From positions 1-36,290 of the forward strand of contig QZKG01000014.1 of assembly GCA_003599855.1 (NCBI GenBank): DNA of 36,290 nt. Reading direction: 5' to 3'. Shown piece by piece: positions 24,620 to 35,005 of this stretch. This stretch comes from Gaiellales bacterium. GTDB taxonomy: Bacteria > Actinomycetota > Thermoleophilia > BMS3ABIN01. How positions within the stretch are numbered: the stretch's first letter is position 1; every line of letters begins with the position of its first letter. The translations under genes were made by a program, and so were the position numbers. The notes under the pieces were generated by a model that was given only the letters and a program-made list of their open reading frames with translations, ran no database searches and was not told where the DNA came from.

Positions 24620-26497
24620 TCAGGAATCGATGAAGTCGCGATGCCAAAGTTCGAAGATGAGCAGCATCCAGACCTGCCAGACACCCTTGCCCGTGCGCTC
24701 GTGGCGTTCGATGAACGCCTTGAGGTTGTCGGCGTTGAAATATCCCCGGTCGAGGGCGCGCTCCGACAGCAGGGTCTCGTTGGCTTCCCGCCGCAGGTGC
24801 CCCTGGAGCCAGGGCGTGACCGGCGCGGCGAAGCCGGACTTGTCGCGGTAGATGGTGTCATGCCGCAGGATCCCCTCCCCCATCTTCTTGAGGATGTACT
24901 TCGACTCCGTCCCTTTCAGCACCGCGTCGTCGGAGAGGCTCGCCGCGAACTCGACGAAATGATGGTCGAGGAACGGCGTCCGCGCCTCCACGCCGAAAGC
25001 GGCGCAGGTGCGGTCGAGGATGCGCAGCATGTTGGGCATCATGTTCTTCATGTCCAGGTACATCATGCGGTCGATGGTGGTGCTCGCCGGCGCGTTGATG
25101 AAGCCGTCGATATAACGCTGTTCGGTGGAGTAGCCGCCCAGCTCGGAGACGACCGCCGGCGAGAACAGCTTCATCTTCTCCGCCGGGGCGAAGGTGCTGG
25201 CTATCCTGAGCGCCCGCCGGGCCGATGGCTTGCCCGCTTCCAGGAACAGGCTCTTGAGCGGCTGCGGCCCGAAGAAGCCCTTCATCTCCCTCACGACCCC
25301 GGCGGCGGCCACCGGGTTGAGGCGTTTGACAGCCCGCCCGAACCTGTCCCCCATGTCGGCCATGATGTAACGGTTATAGCCGGCCAGCAGCTCATTGCTG
25401 CCCTGGCCGCCCAGCACCACCTTCACCTTCCTGCCGGTGAACTCGTTGAGGATGTAGAAGGAATGGATGCCGGGGCTCACGGTCGGTTCGTCGACGAAGC
25501 GGATGACCTCCAGCATCGTCTTCAGGAAGGTGTCGGCCTCGGGGTAGACCTCGATCTCCTCGTAGCGCACGCCCGCCTTCTCGGCGGCGTTGAGGGCGAA
25601 GTTGCGCTCGTCGTACTCCTTCTCGCGGAAGCCGGCCGAGAGGGCGATGATGCGGTCCCGGTCGATGTCGGCCGCCAGCGAGGTGATGAAACTCGAATCG
25701 ATGCCGCCGCTGAGGTGGATGCCGATGGGATCGACGTCGGCGAACTCCAGCTCCACGGCGTTCTTGAGGATGGCCAGGCCCCGGGCGGCGGTCTCGGCCT
25801 CGTCCCAGGCATGGTCCGGCTCGAAATACATGTCCCAGTAAGTCGAGACCCTGGGACTGCCGGACCCGTCTACCACGCAGATGCATCCCGGCGGCAGAGC
25901 CATCACGTCCCTGAACATCGTCTCGCCGTCGAAGACATAGGACAGGCCGAAGAAGTCGCTCATGGCCCTGGCGTTCACCCGGCGCCTGACGGATGGATCG
26001 GCCAGCACCGCCTTGATCTCGGAGCCGAAGATGAACGAGTCGCCGGTGTCGGCGTAATAGAGCGGCTTGACGCCGATACGGTCCCGCGCCAGGATGAGCT
26101 TGCGGTTGCGGTCGTCCCAGAGCGCCAGCCCGTACATGCCGTTGACGCCGTCCAGGAATTTCTCTCCCTGCTCCTCATACAGATGCACCAGCACCTCGAC
26201 GTCCCCGGCGGTGCTGAACCGGTGTCCCCGCGACTCCAGCCCCGCACGCAGCTCGGCATGGTTGAACACGCGCCCGTCGCAGACGATGGTGACCGCACCG
26301 TCCTCACTGGTAAGCGGCTGCGGCACCGACACCGCCGACGGTATCCGCAAAAGGTAATGGATGAGTCCCACCTGCTTGCCGGTGAACAGGCCCTTGTCGT
26401 CCGGCCCGCGGTGGGCTATGGTCGCCCCCAGGCGCTCCAGCTCCGCCGCCGTCACCGGGGTTTCTGTCCGGTTATGGATCCCCGCGATACCACTCAT
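24620..26497 (-). CDS. Asparagine synthetase-like amidotransferase with degenerate glutaminase site
   Basis: A 625-residue AsnB-like protein. Family members couple an N-terminal glutaminase to a C-terminal ATP-dependent synthetase that forms an amide; in glycan loci relatives can amidate uronic acids. The sequence begins MSGIAG, so the nucleophile Cys2 is Ser (codon AGT). The glutamine-binding NGEIYN is DGRVFN (74-79), and HRRLSIID is replaced by IHYLLRIPS; Asp99 is kept. The synthetase half keeps the ATP-binding PP-loop SGGIDSS (263-269) and VDEPTVSPG, but GSDE is GSNE (363-374 region: GGQGSNELLAGY). It may therefore use free ammonia, rely on the neighbouring paralogue at 27612-29492, or do something other than amidation. 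AGAGGG lies 9 nt upstream of the ATG. Confidence 0.88.
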   Translation of the reverse strand: MSGIAGIHNRTETPVTAAELERLGATIAHRGPDDKGLFTGKQVGLIHYLLRIPSAVSVPQPLTSEDGAVTIVCDGRVFNHAELRAGLESRGHRFSTAGDVEVLVHLYEEQGEKFLDGVNGMYGLALWDDRNRKLILARDRIGVKPLYYADTGDSFIFGSEIKAVLADPSVRRRVNARAMSDFFGLSYVFDGETMFRDVMALPPGCICVVDGSGSPRVSTYWDMYFEPDHAWDEAETAARGLAILKNAVELEFADVDPIGIHLSGGIDSSFITSLAADIDRDRIIALSAGFREKEYDERNFALNAAEKAGVRYEEIEVYPEADTFLKTMLEVIRFVDEPTVSPGIHSFYILNEFTGRKVKVVLGGQGSNELLAGYNRYIMADMGDRFGRAVKRLNPVAAAGVVREMKGFFGPQPLKSLFLEAGKPSARRALRIASTFAPAEKMKLFSPAVVSELGGYSTEQRYIDGFINAPASTTIDRMMYLDMKNMMPNMLRILDRTCAAFGVEARTPFLDHHFVEFAASLSDDAVLKGTESKYILKKMGEGILRHDTIYRDKSGFAAPVTPWLQGHLRREANETLLSERALDRGYFNADNLKAFIERHERTGKGVWQVWMLLIFELWHRDFIDS

Positions 26498-26526
26498 GAA
26501 TCGGCACCCTCTTTTCTAGTCGGCTG

Positions 26527-27594
26527 TCAATCCGGCTGTTTTCTCGACCTGATGGCGCCGGGGCTCCGGCTCTCCCTCTCCTGACGCCATTTCTTCGGGT
26601 TCAACCTGTAAACAAAAGCCCTCAGCTGCTCGAAGGGCGGAAGCTGGGACAAAAGTGACAGGCGCATGTCCTTGCCATTGTACCAGAGCGCGTGACAGCT
26701 GGCGCACAGGGGCAGCTCCTCATAGCGCCTCTCCTTCAGCAGCCTGCGGTGGCGCTTCATCTCCTCACCGTTCCAGACATCCATGATCGTCTCGCGGCTC
26801 AGGTCGCCGAAGATCTGACGGCCGTTGAGGTCGGCGCTGCAGCCGACGACACGGCCGTCCCAGGCGACGCTCATGGCCGACCAGAACACCTGGCAGGGGT
26901 AGTATCGTTCGCCGGTGTCCACGCTGATCTCGCCTTCCTTCTCGCCCCGCCAGTCATGGGGGTTGCGGAAGGAGAACTCGTCGACGGGCAGGCCGTCGAA
27001 ACGGGCGATGAAGGCCGGGTCGATGAACTGGCGCGGGTTCTCCTTCAGCTTGATCATCTGGAAGGAGACATAGGGCCTGTCCTGCCCCCGCTCTTTCTTC
27101 AGCTCCAGGAAGGCCATGATGTTGGCGACCACCTCGTCGAAATCGGCGCCCACGCGCATCGCCTCGTACTCCTCCCTGTTGTCGCCGTCGATGCTCACCC
27201 CTAAAAAGTCGAGGCCCGCATCGAGGATCTCCTCGGAGCGCTCCCGGGTCAGCAGGCAGGCGTTGGTGTACACCCGCGACTCCAGACCCTTGTCGTGGAC
27301 GTAGCTGATCATCTCCGGCAGCCGTTTGTGCAGGAGCGGCTCGCCGCCCAGGAAAAGCGCCACCTCGTACACCCCCGCGTCCCAGGCCTGGTCGATGACC
27401 CGCCGGAACAGCTCCAGGTCCATCATGCCGCGTTTGCGGCTGCCGTCGATGCTGCAGTGGTAGCACTTCAGGTTGCAGGCATTGGTCGGTTCGACGTTGA
27501 GATAAAGAGGACCGTTAGGAGGCTCGACTGTGCGGCGCAGGTAATGGTATCGGCGTCTGTAGTTCGCCCATTTTTTGGATAGTCTTTTCGCCAT
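26527..27594 (-). CDS. Radical SAM/SPASM protein
   Basis: A 355-residue radical SAM enzyme. A basic leader (KRLSKKWANYRRRYHYLRR) precedes YLNVEPTNACNLKCYHC with Cys40, Cys44 and Cys47. FLGGEPLLHKRLPEMISY is the GE motif region and LGVSIDGDN the next core strand. The C-terminal auxiliary-cluster region contains CQVFWSAMSVAWDGRVVGC and LCASCHALWYNG. It resembles the SPASM protein at 13522-14502 more than the one at the left edge. It is flanked on both sides by asparagine-synthetase-like genes with gaps of 17 and 29 nt, so it may act on the same substrate as the amidotransferases. Substrate unknown. Confidence 0.9.
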   Translation of the reverse strand: MAKRLSKKWANYRRRYHYLRRTVEPPNGPLYLNVEPTNACNLKCYHCSIDGSRKRGMMDLELFRRVIDQAWDAGVYEVALFLGGEPLLHKRLPEMISYVHDKGLESRVYTNACLLTRERSEEILDAGLDFLGVSIDGDNREEYEAMRVGADFDEVVANIMAFLELKKERGQDRPYVSFQMIKLKENPRQFIDPAFIARFDGLPVDEFSFRNPHDWRGEKEGEISVDTGERYYPCQVFWSAMSVAWDGRVVGCSADLNGRQIFGDLSRETIMDVWNGEEMKRHRRLLKERRYEELPLCASCHALWYNGKDMRLSLLSQLPPFEQLRAFVYRLNPKKWRQERESRSPGAIRSRKQPD

Positions 27595-27611
27595 CGCTCA
27601 CTGCTTATCCA

Positions 27612-29492
<1,881 letters not shown>

Positions 29493-29495
29493 AGG

Positions 29496-30908
29496 CTATC
29501 CCCTTATCAGTCTTCTGACTTCGTTGGGCCGGACCGCCCCGGTAACGACCATCACCACCACGTACGACGCCGCCCCGGCCGCGGCCGCCGCCCAGGGGTT
29601 GTGCGGCCGAAGCGCGAAGGCCACCGCCAGCATCACCGCGCCCCCAGCCAGGGGGCGCAGGAACAGGACGTACATGTGCTTCTTCATGAAATGGCGGAAG
29701 ACCTGGAAGTAGATCTGCGCTTCCCTGAGCAGCGCGCCCGCAAGGATGGCCAGGGCTACCCCCAGGGGGCCGATGAGGGGGATGAGAATGAAGTCGAGCG
29801 CGATGGTCACCACGGCCGCCATCAGGTTGATGCGGGCCCCTTCCCTCTCCCGGTCTGTTATCTGAAGGATGTTTAGTTCCACGGCGGACAGAAGCGTCAG
29901 CGGCAGCGCCCAGATCAGCACCGCCAGGATGTCGGCGCTGTGGCTGTAGCTTTCAGGCAGATAAGCCATGGCCGGCTCGGCGAGGATGCTCACGAGGGCC
30001 GCGACGGGTATGCCTGCCATGGCCATCAGGCGGTACCACTGCCAGCTGTTCATCCGCGCCGCCACCCTGTCCTTCATGTACATCCCGGCCAGGCCGGGGA
30101 ACATGGTCCGCGCCAGGATCACGGGGGCCCACATGAACGGCAGGAAGAGGGAGAAGGCCACGCTGAAGATGCCCACGGCCTCATCGTCGTCGAGGATGCC
30201 GAGGATGATGGTGCCTGCCTGCAGCACCGCGATGCTTGAAAGGGCGCTGACGGCGAAAGGCGCCGTCGCCCTGAGCATGCGGGCCAGATCTTTGAGACTG
30301 AACGAGAATGAGGGTCGCGCGATGCTCGCAGACGTCCAGGCCACGCGGACGGCAGCCTCCACCAGGACGGCGCCCAGAAATGCCAGGAGCACATACTCCA
30401 CCGCGAGTCCGGCGGAGATGGCCGCCGCGCCCGCCGCCGCGAAGAGGACCTTGCCCAGCAGGCTGAAGAGCGCCGAGGCCAGGAAGCTCTCGTTGGCGAC
30501 CAGCAGGGACTCGGTGGCGCTCACCGCCCCCCAGGCTACCACTGAAACGACGCCGATGAGCAGGACCGACGTCTTGCCGCCCCCCGGGCCCACTGCCAGG
30601 ATGACAGCGGCCGCGGCCAGGCCGAAGACCACCGAGGTCCCCACCTGCAGCGCCATGATCTCGCCGCCGATGACCGCCCGGTCGTTCCAGTGGCGCACCA
30701 GTTCGCGGGTGCCATACCGGGTGAGGCCGACATCGCCGACGGAGTTTATCAGCTCCACCATGGCCAGGGTGAACGCCAGGGTCCCGAACAGCCCCGGGCC
30801 CAGCCGGACGGCCGCGTAAAGGGAGAAGACAGTGAAGATGACGCGCGAGAGCAGCTTCGACCCGAAGAGATAGCCGGAATGGCGCATGACTGATTTGAAG
30901 TTGACCAC
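29496..30908 (-). CDS. Polysaccharide biosynthesis flippase (Wzx/MATE-like)
   Basis: A 470-residue polytopic membrane protein of the polysaccharide-exporter superfamily with about 12-14 hydrophobic segments. It begins FKSVMRHSGYLFGSKLLSR and carries LGPGLFGTLAFTLAMVE followed by VGDVGLTRYGTRELVR, nearly the same signature as the flippase at 33061-34551, so these two are closer to each other than to the one at 6711-8159. It should translocate a lipid-linked intermediate. The start is GTG 30908, 15 nt after the reductase stop, with AAAGGG upstream; ATG at codon 8 is a less likely alternative because it would trim the basic leader. Confidence 0.88.
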   Translation of the reverse strand: MVNFKSVMRHSGYLFGSKLLSRVIFTVFSLYAAVRLGPGLFGTLAFTLAMVELINSVGDVGLTRYGTRELVRHWNDRAVIGGEIMALQVGTSVVFGLAAAAVILAVGPGGGKTSVLLIGVVSVVAWGAVSATESLLVANESFLASALFSLLGKVLFAAAGAAAISAGLAVEYVLLAFLGAVLVEAAVRVAWTSASIARPSFSFSLKDLARMLRATAPFAVSALSSIAVLQAGTIILGILDDDEAVGIFSVAFSLFLPFMWAPVILARTMFPGLAGMYMKDRVAARMNSWQWYRLMAMAGIPVAALVSILAEPAMAYLPESYSHSADILAVLIWALPLTLLSAVELNILQITDREREGARINLMAAVVTIALDFILIPLIGPLGVALAILAGALLREAQIYFQVFRHFMKKHMYVLFLRPLAGGAVMLAVAFALRPHNPWAAAAAGAASYVVVMVVTGAVRPNEVRRLIRG

Positions 30909-30923
30909 CGCGGCCGGCCCTTT

Positions 30924-32006
30924 TCAGTGGGTGTCTCTGCGGATGGGTATGACCCTCTTGATCGCGCCCTTGAGCCGGCGCTTCGCCTTCTCCCTGCCGG
31001 AGATGGCCAGTTCCCGGTCGGCTTCCTTCAACATGTCGCGGATGGGGAGCTCATAGGGGCAGACCTCCTCGCACTCGCCGCATTCAGCACAGTCGGCGGC
31101 CGTTATCTCCATGGCCGCGTACTCTTCCTCGGTCCAGGGGTCGTGGGCCCCGTAACGGCGGTGGTAATTGGCCAGCCAGAGGATCTTGGGGATGCGGACG
31201 TTCGAGGGGCAGGGCTGGCAGTAGTCGCAGCGGCGGCAGTACTGGTCGCCCCACTGGCTGCCCTCACCCAGGAGCTGCTCCTCTTCGTCATCGTCGAGGG
31301 GCTTGTAGCCGCGAACGGTGGCGAGGTTCTCCTCCACCTCGGTCACGTTCTTCATGCCGCAGAGCACGATGTCGGCACTGGACATGAGGCAGTAGCGGAT
31401 GCCCAGGGAGGGCGTATCGAGCATGCCGCCGCAGATGGGCTTCATGGCCATGATGCCGATGTCCATCTCCCTGGCCATGGGGATGAGCTCCTCCTCCGCC
31501 TCGCGGTGGACCGCGTTGAAAGGCACCTGCACCGTGTCGAACTCGTCGGTCCTGAGCGCCTTGACCAGCACCGACGGACGGTGGCCGCTGATGCCGATGT
31601 GGCGGATCTTGCCGGCGGCCTTGGCCGCGCGCAGCGCCTCCATCGCCCCGCCGGCGCCGAACACCTGCCGCATGGCCTCTTCGCTCATGAGGTTATGGAT
31701 CTGGTAGATGTCGATGTAATCGACTTTGAGGCGCTTGAGGCTCTGGTCGATGGCTGCCGCCATGCCATCGGCGGTGCGCCGCGGTGACTTGGTGGCGATG
31801 ACGAAGCGTTCCCGGTCGACGGCGAGGAACTCGCTCAGCTTCTCCTCGCTGTCGCCGTAACCCTCGGCGGTCTCGGCGAGGTTGATGCCGCCGGCGATGG
31901 ACGCCCTGATAACGTCGCTCGCTTCACCGGGTGATATTTTCTGGATCGGTATCCCCCCCAGTCCCAGGTTGAATACCTCCAGTTCTGTTCTTCCGAGTCT
32001 CGCCAT
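30924..32006 (-). CDS. Aldo/keto reductase fused to 4Fe-4S ferredoxin domain
   Basis: A 360-residue protein with an aldo/keto reductase barrel and a C-terminal ferredoxin-like tail. The frame is open further upstream, but ATG 32006 gives MARLGRTELEVFNLGLGGIP, matching family starts. Catalytic tetrad: Tyr50, Lys73 and His104 are present, and the Asp position is Glu45 (NLAETAEGYG). The tail has CRRCDYCQPCP and CAECGECEEVCP for two 4Fe-4S clusters. It is a paralogue of the product of 11500-12558, which has lost more of the tetrad. A basic C-terminus (REKAKRRLKGAIKRV) ends the protein. No clear ribosome site precedes the ATG, so a short leader or leaderless mRNA is possible. It heads the long minus-strand run. 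Confidence 0.9.
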   Translation of the reverse strand: MARLGRTELEVFNLGLGGIPIQKISPGEASDVIRASIAGGINLAETAEGYGDSEEKLSEFLAVDRERFVIATKSPRRTADGMAAAIDQSLKRLKVDYIDIYQIHNLMSEEAMRQVFGAGGAMEALRAAKAAGKIRHIGISGHRPSVLVKALRTDEFDTVQVPFNAVHREAEEELIPMAREMDIGIMAMKPICGGMLDTPSLGIRYCLMSSADIVLCGMKNVTEVEENLATVRGYKPLDDDEEEQLLGEGSQWGDQYCRRCDYCQPCPSNVRIPKILWLANYHRRYGAHDPWTEEEYAAMEITAADCAECGECEEVCPYELPIRDMLKEADRELAISGREKAKRRLKGAIKRVIPIRRDTH

Positions 32007-32082
32007 GTGATAACGGTTAGATGTTAAAATAAGCGTACCACAAAATCGCAGGCATGGTCCCCAGCCTTCGCGCCCCCCATTT
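32007..32082. promoter_or_regulatory. Divergent intergenic region, likely promoters
   Basis: This 76-nt spacer separates the minus-strand reductase from the plus-strand acyltransferase and is the natural place for a promoter driving the 32-kb minus-strand run. It contains an AT-rich patch (GTTAAAATAAG on the plus strand, about 32023-32033) that stands out from the GC-rich surroundings and could hold a -10 element for the minus strand. I cannot define a confident -35/-10 pair. Confidence 0.3.
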
Positions 32083-33120
32083 TTGAACGACACTGTGAGC
32101 CAAAAGAGAATAGCCGGCATCGACCTGCTGCGCGTCGTCGCTGTCTTCATGGTCATCGCGAACCATGCCCACCCGTTCCGCGAACTGTCCTGGTCACTGA
32201 ACGAGGGGGTTAACCAGGCGGCCAGCTTCGCTGTCCCCTTCTTCTTCATCGTCGCCGGCTACCTCTTCGCCTCCCGGCCCCTGGGCCTGGGCGCCCCCGG
32301 CCGCTGGGCCAGATACATGCGCCGGCTGCTGCTGGTGTTCGTCAGCTGGTCGACCGTCTACCTGCTGCTGCCGCTCTCACTGACCGCCGCGCAGGTCGAG
32401 GAGCTGGGCCCCTGGGGAGCCTACCGGCATTACCTGGAAGGCCGTTACGACTGGATCATGTCCAACCGCTACGAGTTCCTGACCCAGGGGACGTCGTTCC
32501 ACCTCTGGTTCCTCGTCTCCCTGGCGATGGCGGTGACGCTCGTCTATGTCTTCGACCGTCTGGGGATCGCCAACAAGGTCTTCCTGGTCGCCATCCCCAT
32601 GTACCTCTTCACGATCGTCACCCGTTATTACGTACTGACCCCCGTGGGGATCGAGGTGGGCTTCAACACCAGGAACGGACCCTTCGTCTCGACCCTCTAC
32701 GTGGCGCTCGGGGCGGCCCTGGCAAGAAGCAGCTGGCGCCCCTCGCCCCGCCTGGCCTGGGCGACGCTGGGCGCCGGCCTGGCAGCCCAGCTGGCTGAGG
32801 CCTTCTTCATCATCGAGAAATACGGGCAGCCGTCACCGGGCCCTTATTACATCTTCAGCACGGTGCCCTTCGCCCTGGGGTTCATGTTCGTGGCCCTGGC
32901 CCGGCCGGGCCTGGGCGAGGGCACGGTGGTCGCCCGCTGGGGCCTCTACACCCTGGGCGTCTACGCGGCGCACATGGTGATGGTCACCCTGCTCGGCAGG
33001 ATGCTGCCGCTGCCCCCGGCGGTCAGCGAGATCCTCGTGGCGCCGCTGGCCTTCCTCACTTCACTGGGGCTCGCCGTCATCCTGGCCCGCAACCGTTTCA
33101 GCCGCCGGATAGTCATCTGA
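32083..33120 (+). CDS. Acyltransferase family 3 (OafA-like) membrane protein
   Basis: A 345-residue integral membrane acyltransferase, expected to add an O-acyl (often acetyl) group to a glycan. The N-terminal motif R-x10-H is seen as Arg17 to His28 in DLLRVVAVFMVIANHAHPF, the catalytic signature of the family. About ten hydrophobic segments follow, including FAVPFFFIVAGYLFASRP and WFLVSLAMAVTLVYVFDRLG. Length is normal for a protein without the extra SGNH domain. The start is TTG 32083 or, perhaps better, GTG 32095 (MSQKRIAGIDLL); neither has a clear ribosome site. It is one of two plus-strand genes in the window and its last 60 bp overlap the 3' end of the convergent flippase. A role in decorating the same glycan fits the context. 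Confidence 0.86.
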   Translation: MNDTVSQKRIAGIDLLRVVAVFMVIANHAHPFRELSWSLNEGVNQAASFAVPFFFIVAGYLFASRPLGLGAPGRWARYMRRLLLVFVSWSTVYLLLPLSLTAAQVEELGPWGAYRHYLEGRYDWIMSNRYEFLTQGTSFHLWFLVSLAMAVTLVYVFDRLGIANKVFLVAIPMYLFTIVTRYYVLTPVGIEVGFNTRNGPFVSTLYVALGAALARSSWRPSPRLAWATLGAGLAAQLAEAFFIIEKYGQPSPGPYYIFSTVPFALGFMFVALARPGLGEGTVVARWGLYTLGVYAAHMVMVTLLGRMLPLPPAVSEILVAPLAFLTSLGLAVILARNRFSRRIVI

Positions 33121-34551
33121 CGGGCGGACGGGGGCCGGGCGCTCCGGCAAGGCAGGCTCCCGCGAGCGGTAGTCAGCCATGGCCACCAGACCGCAGGCGG
33201 CCAGGCCTGCTGCCAGCGCCAGGAAGGCGTTGACCCGGTAGAGGGTCAGCCCCACAGCCGTGACGGCTACTGCTGCTGTCAGAGGCGCCGCCAGGAGACT
33301 GGTAAGACTCCCCAGCTCCATCCAGGCTGAGCGCCGGGCAAACCAGACGAGCTGCCCTGCCCAGAGGGCTGTGGCCGCCGCCATGGCCACCGCGGCGCCA
33401 TTCACACCGTAGGCTGGTATCAGGGCGAGATCGAGCACGATTATCGCCACCGTCGTGATAACGGTGATGCTCGCCCCCACCCTCTCCTGGCCGGCCATGA
33501 TCAGGGTGTTCAGGGTCACGCTCACCATCATCAGGACGGGTATCGACCAGATGAGGATCTGCAACACCAGGATGGATTCCTCGTACTGTCCCTCGGGCAG
33601 CAGCATATCTATGAAGGTGCGCGCCATGACCGTTACGGAGAAGGCGATGGCGACGCCCAGCAGCGTCATGTGGCTGAACCAGTTGACGCTGCTCCGGAGG
33701 CTCTCGCGGGGATTCTGCTTGTAGCGCTCGATCAGGCCCGGCATGAGCGTCCGGCTGACGATGACCGGGATCCAGAAGAAGAAGGTGAAAACGGAATAGG
33801 CGGCGCTGTAGATGCCCACCTCGAAATCGCTCTTGATCAGGCCCAGGATGATGGTATCGGCACGGTAGTAGAGCAGCACCGCCACCCCCGATACGGCGAA
33901 GGGCAGGGTACCCAGCGCCACGTCCCGGAACTCGGCTACGGTGTAACCCCCAGAGAACTGTGTCACCCTCCTCCACATATAGGCCATGCGCAGGACCGAC
34001 TCGACGGCCATGCCGGTGATGTAGGCTGCCATCACCGCCAGGACCGAGTAGCCGGATGCCAGCGCCGCCAGGCCGAGCGCCAGGTAGACGGCCTTGCCCA
34101 GCACCTGGAAGACGGAGGATGCCCCGAAACGCTTCTCGGCGGTGAACAGGGTCTCGGTCGTATAGATGAACGAGGAGAAGAACAGGGCCAGGAAAGCTAT
34201 CATGAACAGCTGCTTCTTGGTGCCGTCCGGCGCCGCGATAAACAGCACCGAGTAAGCCAGGGCCATCAGCACCACCGAAGTGATCACCTGGATCGAGAAG
34301 AAGATGCCCGCCAGGCGGTCCTTCCCCATGTCGGCCCTGATGATCGCCCGGGCGCCGTAGCGGGTCAGCCCGACGTCACCCAGCGAGGAGAGGATCTCGA
34401 CGGTGACGAGCACGAAGGTGAAGGTCCCGAAGAGCTCCGGTCTCAGCCTGGCGGCCATGTAGAGCATGAAGGGCAGCGAGGCCAGCCGCACGAACAGGCG
34501 GGCAGCCAACAGGTAGGTCGAATGTTTTAGCACTTCTTTACTGCTTGACAA
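33061..34551 (-). CDS. Polysaccharide biosynthesis flippase (Wzx/MATE-like), TTG start
   Basis: A polytopic exporter-superfamily protein of 496 residues. The frame continues upstream, but TTG 34551 lies 6 nt after GGAGGG (34563-34558) and gives MSSSKEVLKHSTYLLAARLF, which parallels the start of the flippase at 29496-30908. Signature segments are LRPELFGTFTFVLVTVEIL and LGDVGLTRYGARAIIR. About 14 hydrophobic segments are present, ending in a polar tail (VRPSDDYPAAETVAGQDDGEPQ, last ~22 residues). An ATG at 34572 is a weaker start. Its 3' end overlaps the acyltransferase 3' end. It would flip a lipid-linked glycan, perhaps for another repeat unit than the other two flippases. Confidence 0.85.
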   Translation of the reverse strand: MSSSKEVLKHSTYLLAARLFVRLASLPFMLYMAARLRPELFGTFTFVLVTVEILSSLGDVGLTRYGARAIIRADMGKDRLAGIFFSIQVITSVVLMALAYSVLFIAAPDGTKKQLFMIAFLALFFSSFIYTTETLFTAEKRFGASSVFQVLGKAVYLALGLAALASGYSVLAVMAAYITGMAVESVLRMAYMWRRVTQFSGGYTVAEFRDVALGTLPFAVSGVAVLLYYRADTIILGLIKSDFEVGIYSAAYSVFTFFFWIPVIVSRTLMPGLIERYKQNPRESLRSSVNWFSHMTLLGVAIAFSVTVMARTFIDMLLPEGQYEESILVLQILIWSIPVLMMVSVTLNTLIMAGQERVGASITVITTVAIIVLDLALIPAYGVNGAAVAMAAATALWAGQLVWFARRSAWMELGSLTSLLAAPLTAAVAVTAVGLTLYRVNAFLALAAGLAACGLVAMADYRSREPALPERPAPVRPSDDYPAAETVAGQDDGEPQ

Positions 34552-34771
34552 GTACGGCCCTCCATGGGTCATCCGCGCGCGGCGCCGAAGGCCGGGCGGA
34601 GCTCCGCTCTCGCGGCTCCGCCGGCGACCACAGCCGCCGTCCGGTTTAAACAGCCCGTGTATCGGATAAGTTGTTGCTTGTATTAAATGTAGAGAGTTTT
34701 TTTCCGGAGTGCCAACAACGCCGGTGGCGGCCGCTGATGGCGGCCCTGGCCCGGCGGCAAGGAGGTGCGCC
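34552..34771. promoter_or_regulatory. Divergent 220-nt intergenic region
   Basis: The largest non-coding stretch of the window lies between the divergent flippase and small-protein genes. It holds an AT-rich tract (34669-34704) containing TATTAAATG and a run of seven T, a likely promoter zone though no convincing -35/-10 pair was found. A perfect 12-bp palindrome GCGGAGCTCCGC (34596-34607) lies on the flippase side and a small hairpin GGCCGC-TGATG-GCGGCC (34729-34745) on the small-protein side. Either could be an operator or leader structure; this is a guess from symmetry only. Confidence 0.35.
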
Positions 34772-34972
34772 ATGCTCGAATACGCAGAGCTGGAGAAGAG
34801 GCTGACGGCGGAGGCGGCGGCGGTCGAGGCGGCTGGCGAGAGCTGGAACGCGGCGGAGGTGGCCGCCCGGCTGAGGGATCTGGCGGAACAGCTTGCCGCT
34901 ATCCGCCGTCAGCATTCCGGCGGCATAGACGCCTCGATGGGCAAACGGTCGGGGATACACCTGGAGCCGTGA
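34772..34972 (+). CDS. Small acidic/helical protein, function unknown
   Basis: A 66-residue reading frame starting at ATG 34772 directly after a textbook AAGGAGG ribosome site (spacing 6 nt), the best in the window. The frame is open further upstream, but this site fixes the start. The sequence is Ala/Glu-rich with heptad-like spacing (LEYAELEKRLTAEAAAVEAA, then AARLRDLAEQLAAIRRQ), so two amphipathic helices or a short coiled coil are likely, followed by a Gly/Ser tail (SGGIDASMGKRSGIHLEP). No cysteines, signal peptide or membrane segment. I do not recognise a family. It converges on the surface-protein gene with 33 nt between their stops. It could be a regulator or structural partner. Confidence 0.6.
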   Translation: MLEYAELEKRLTAEAAAVEAAGESWNAAEVAARLRDLAEQLAAIRRQHSGGIDASMGKRSGIHLEP

Positions 34973-35005
34973 GCGACGCGTGAAGCGGCGCCCGGCATGG
35001 TGAAA

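Noticed and set aside
34552..34773. N-terminal extension of the flippase up to 34773.
   Set aside because: The added residues are Pro/Gly/Arg-rich without family resemblance, while TTG 34551 has a GGAGGG ribosome site and a paralogue-like N-terminus.
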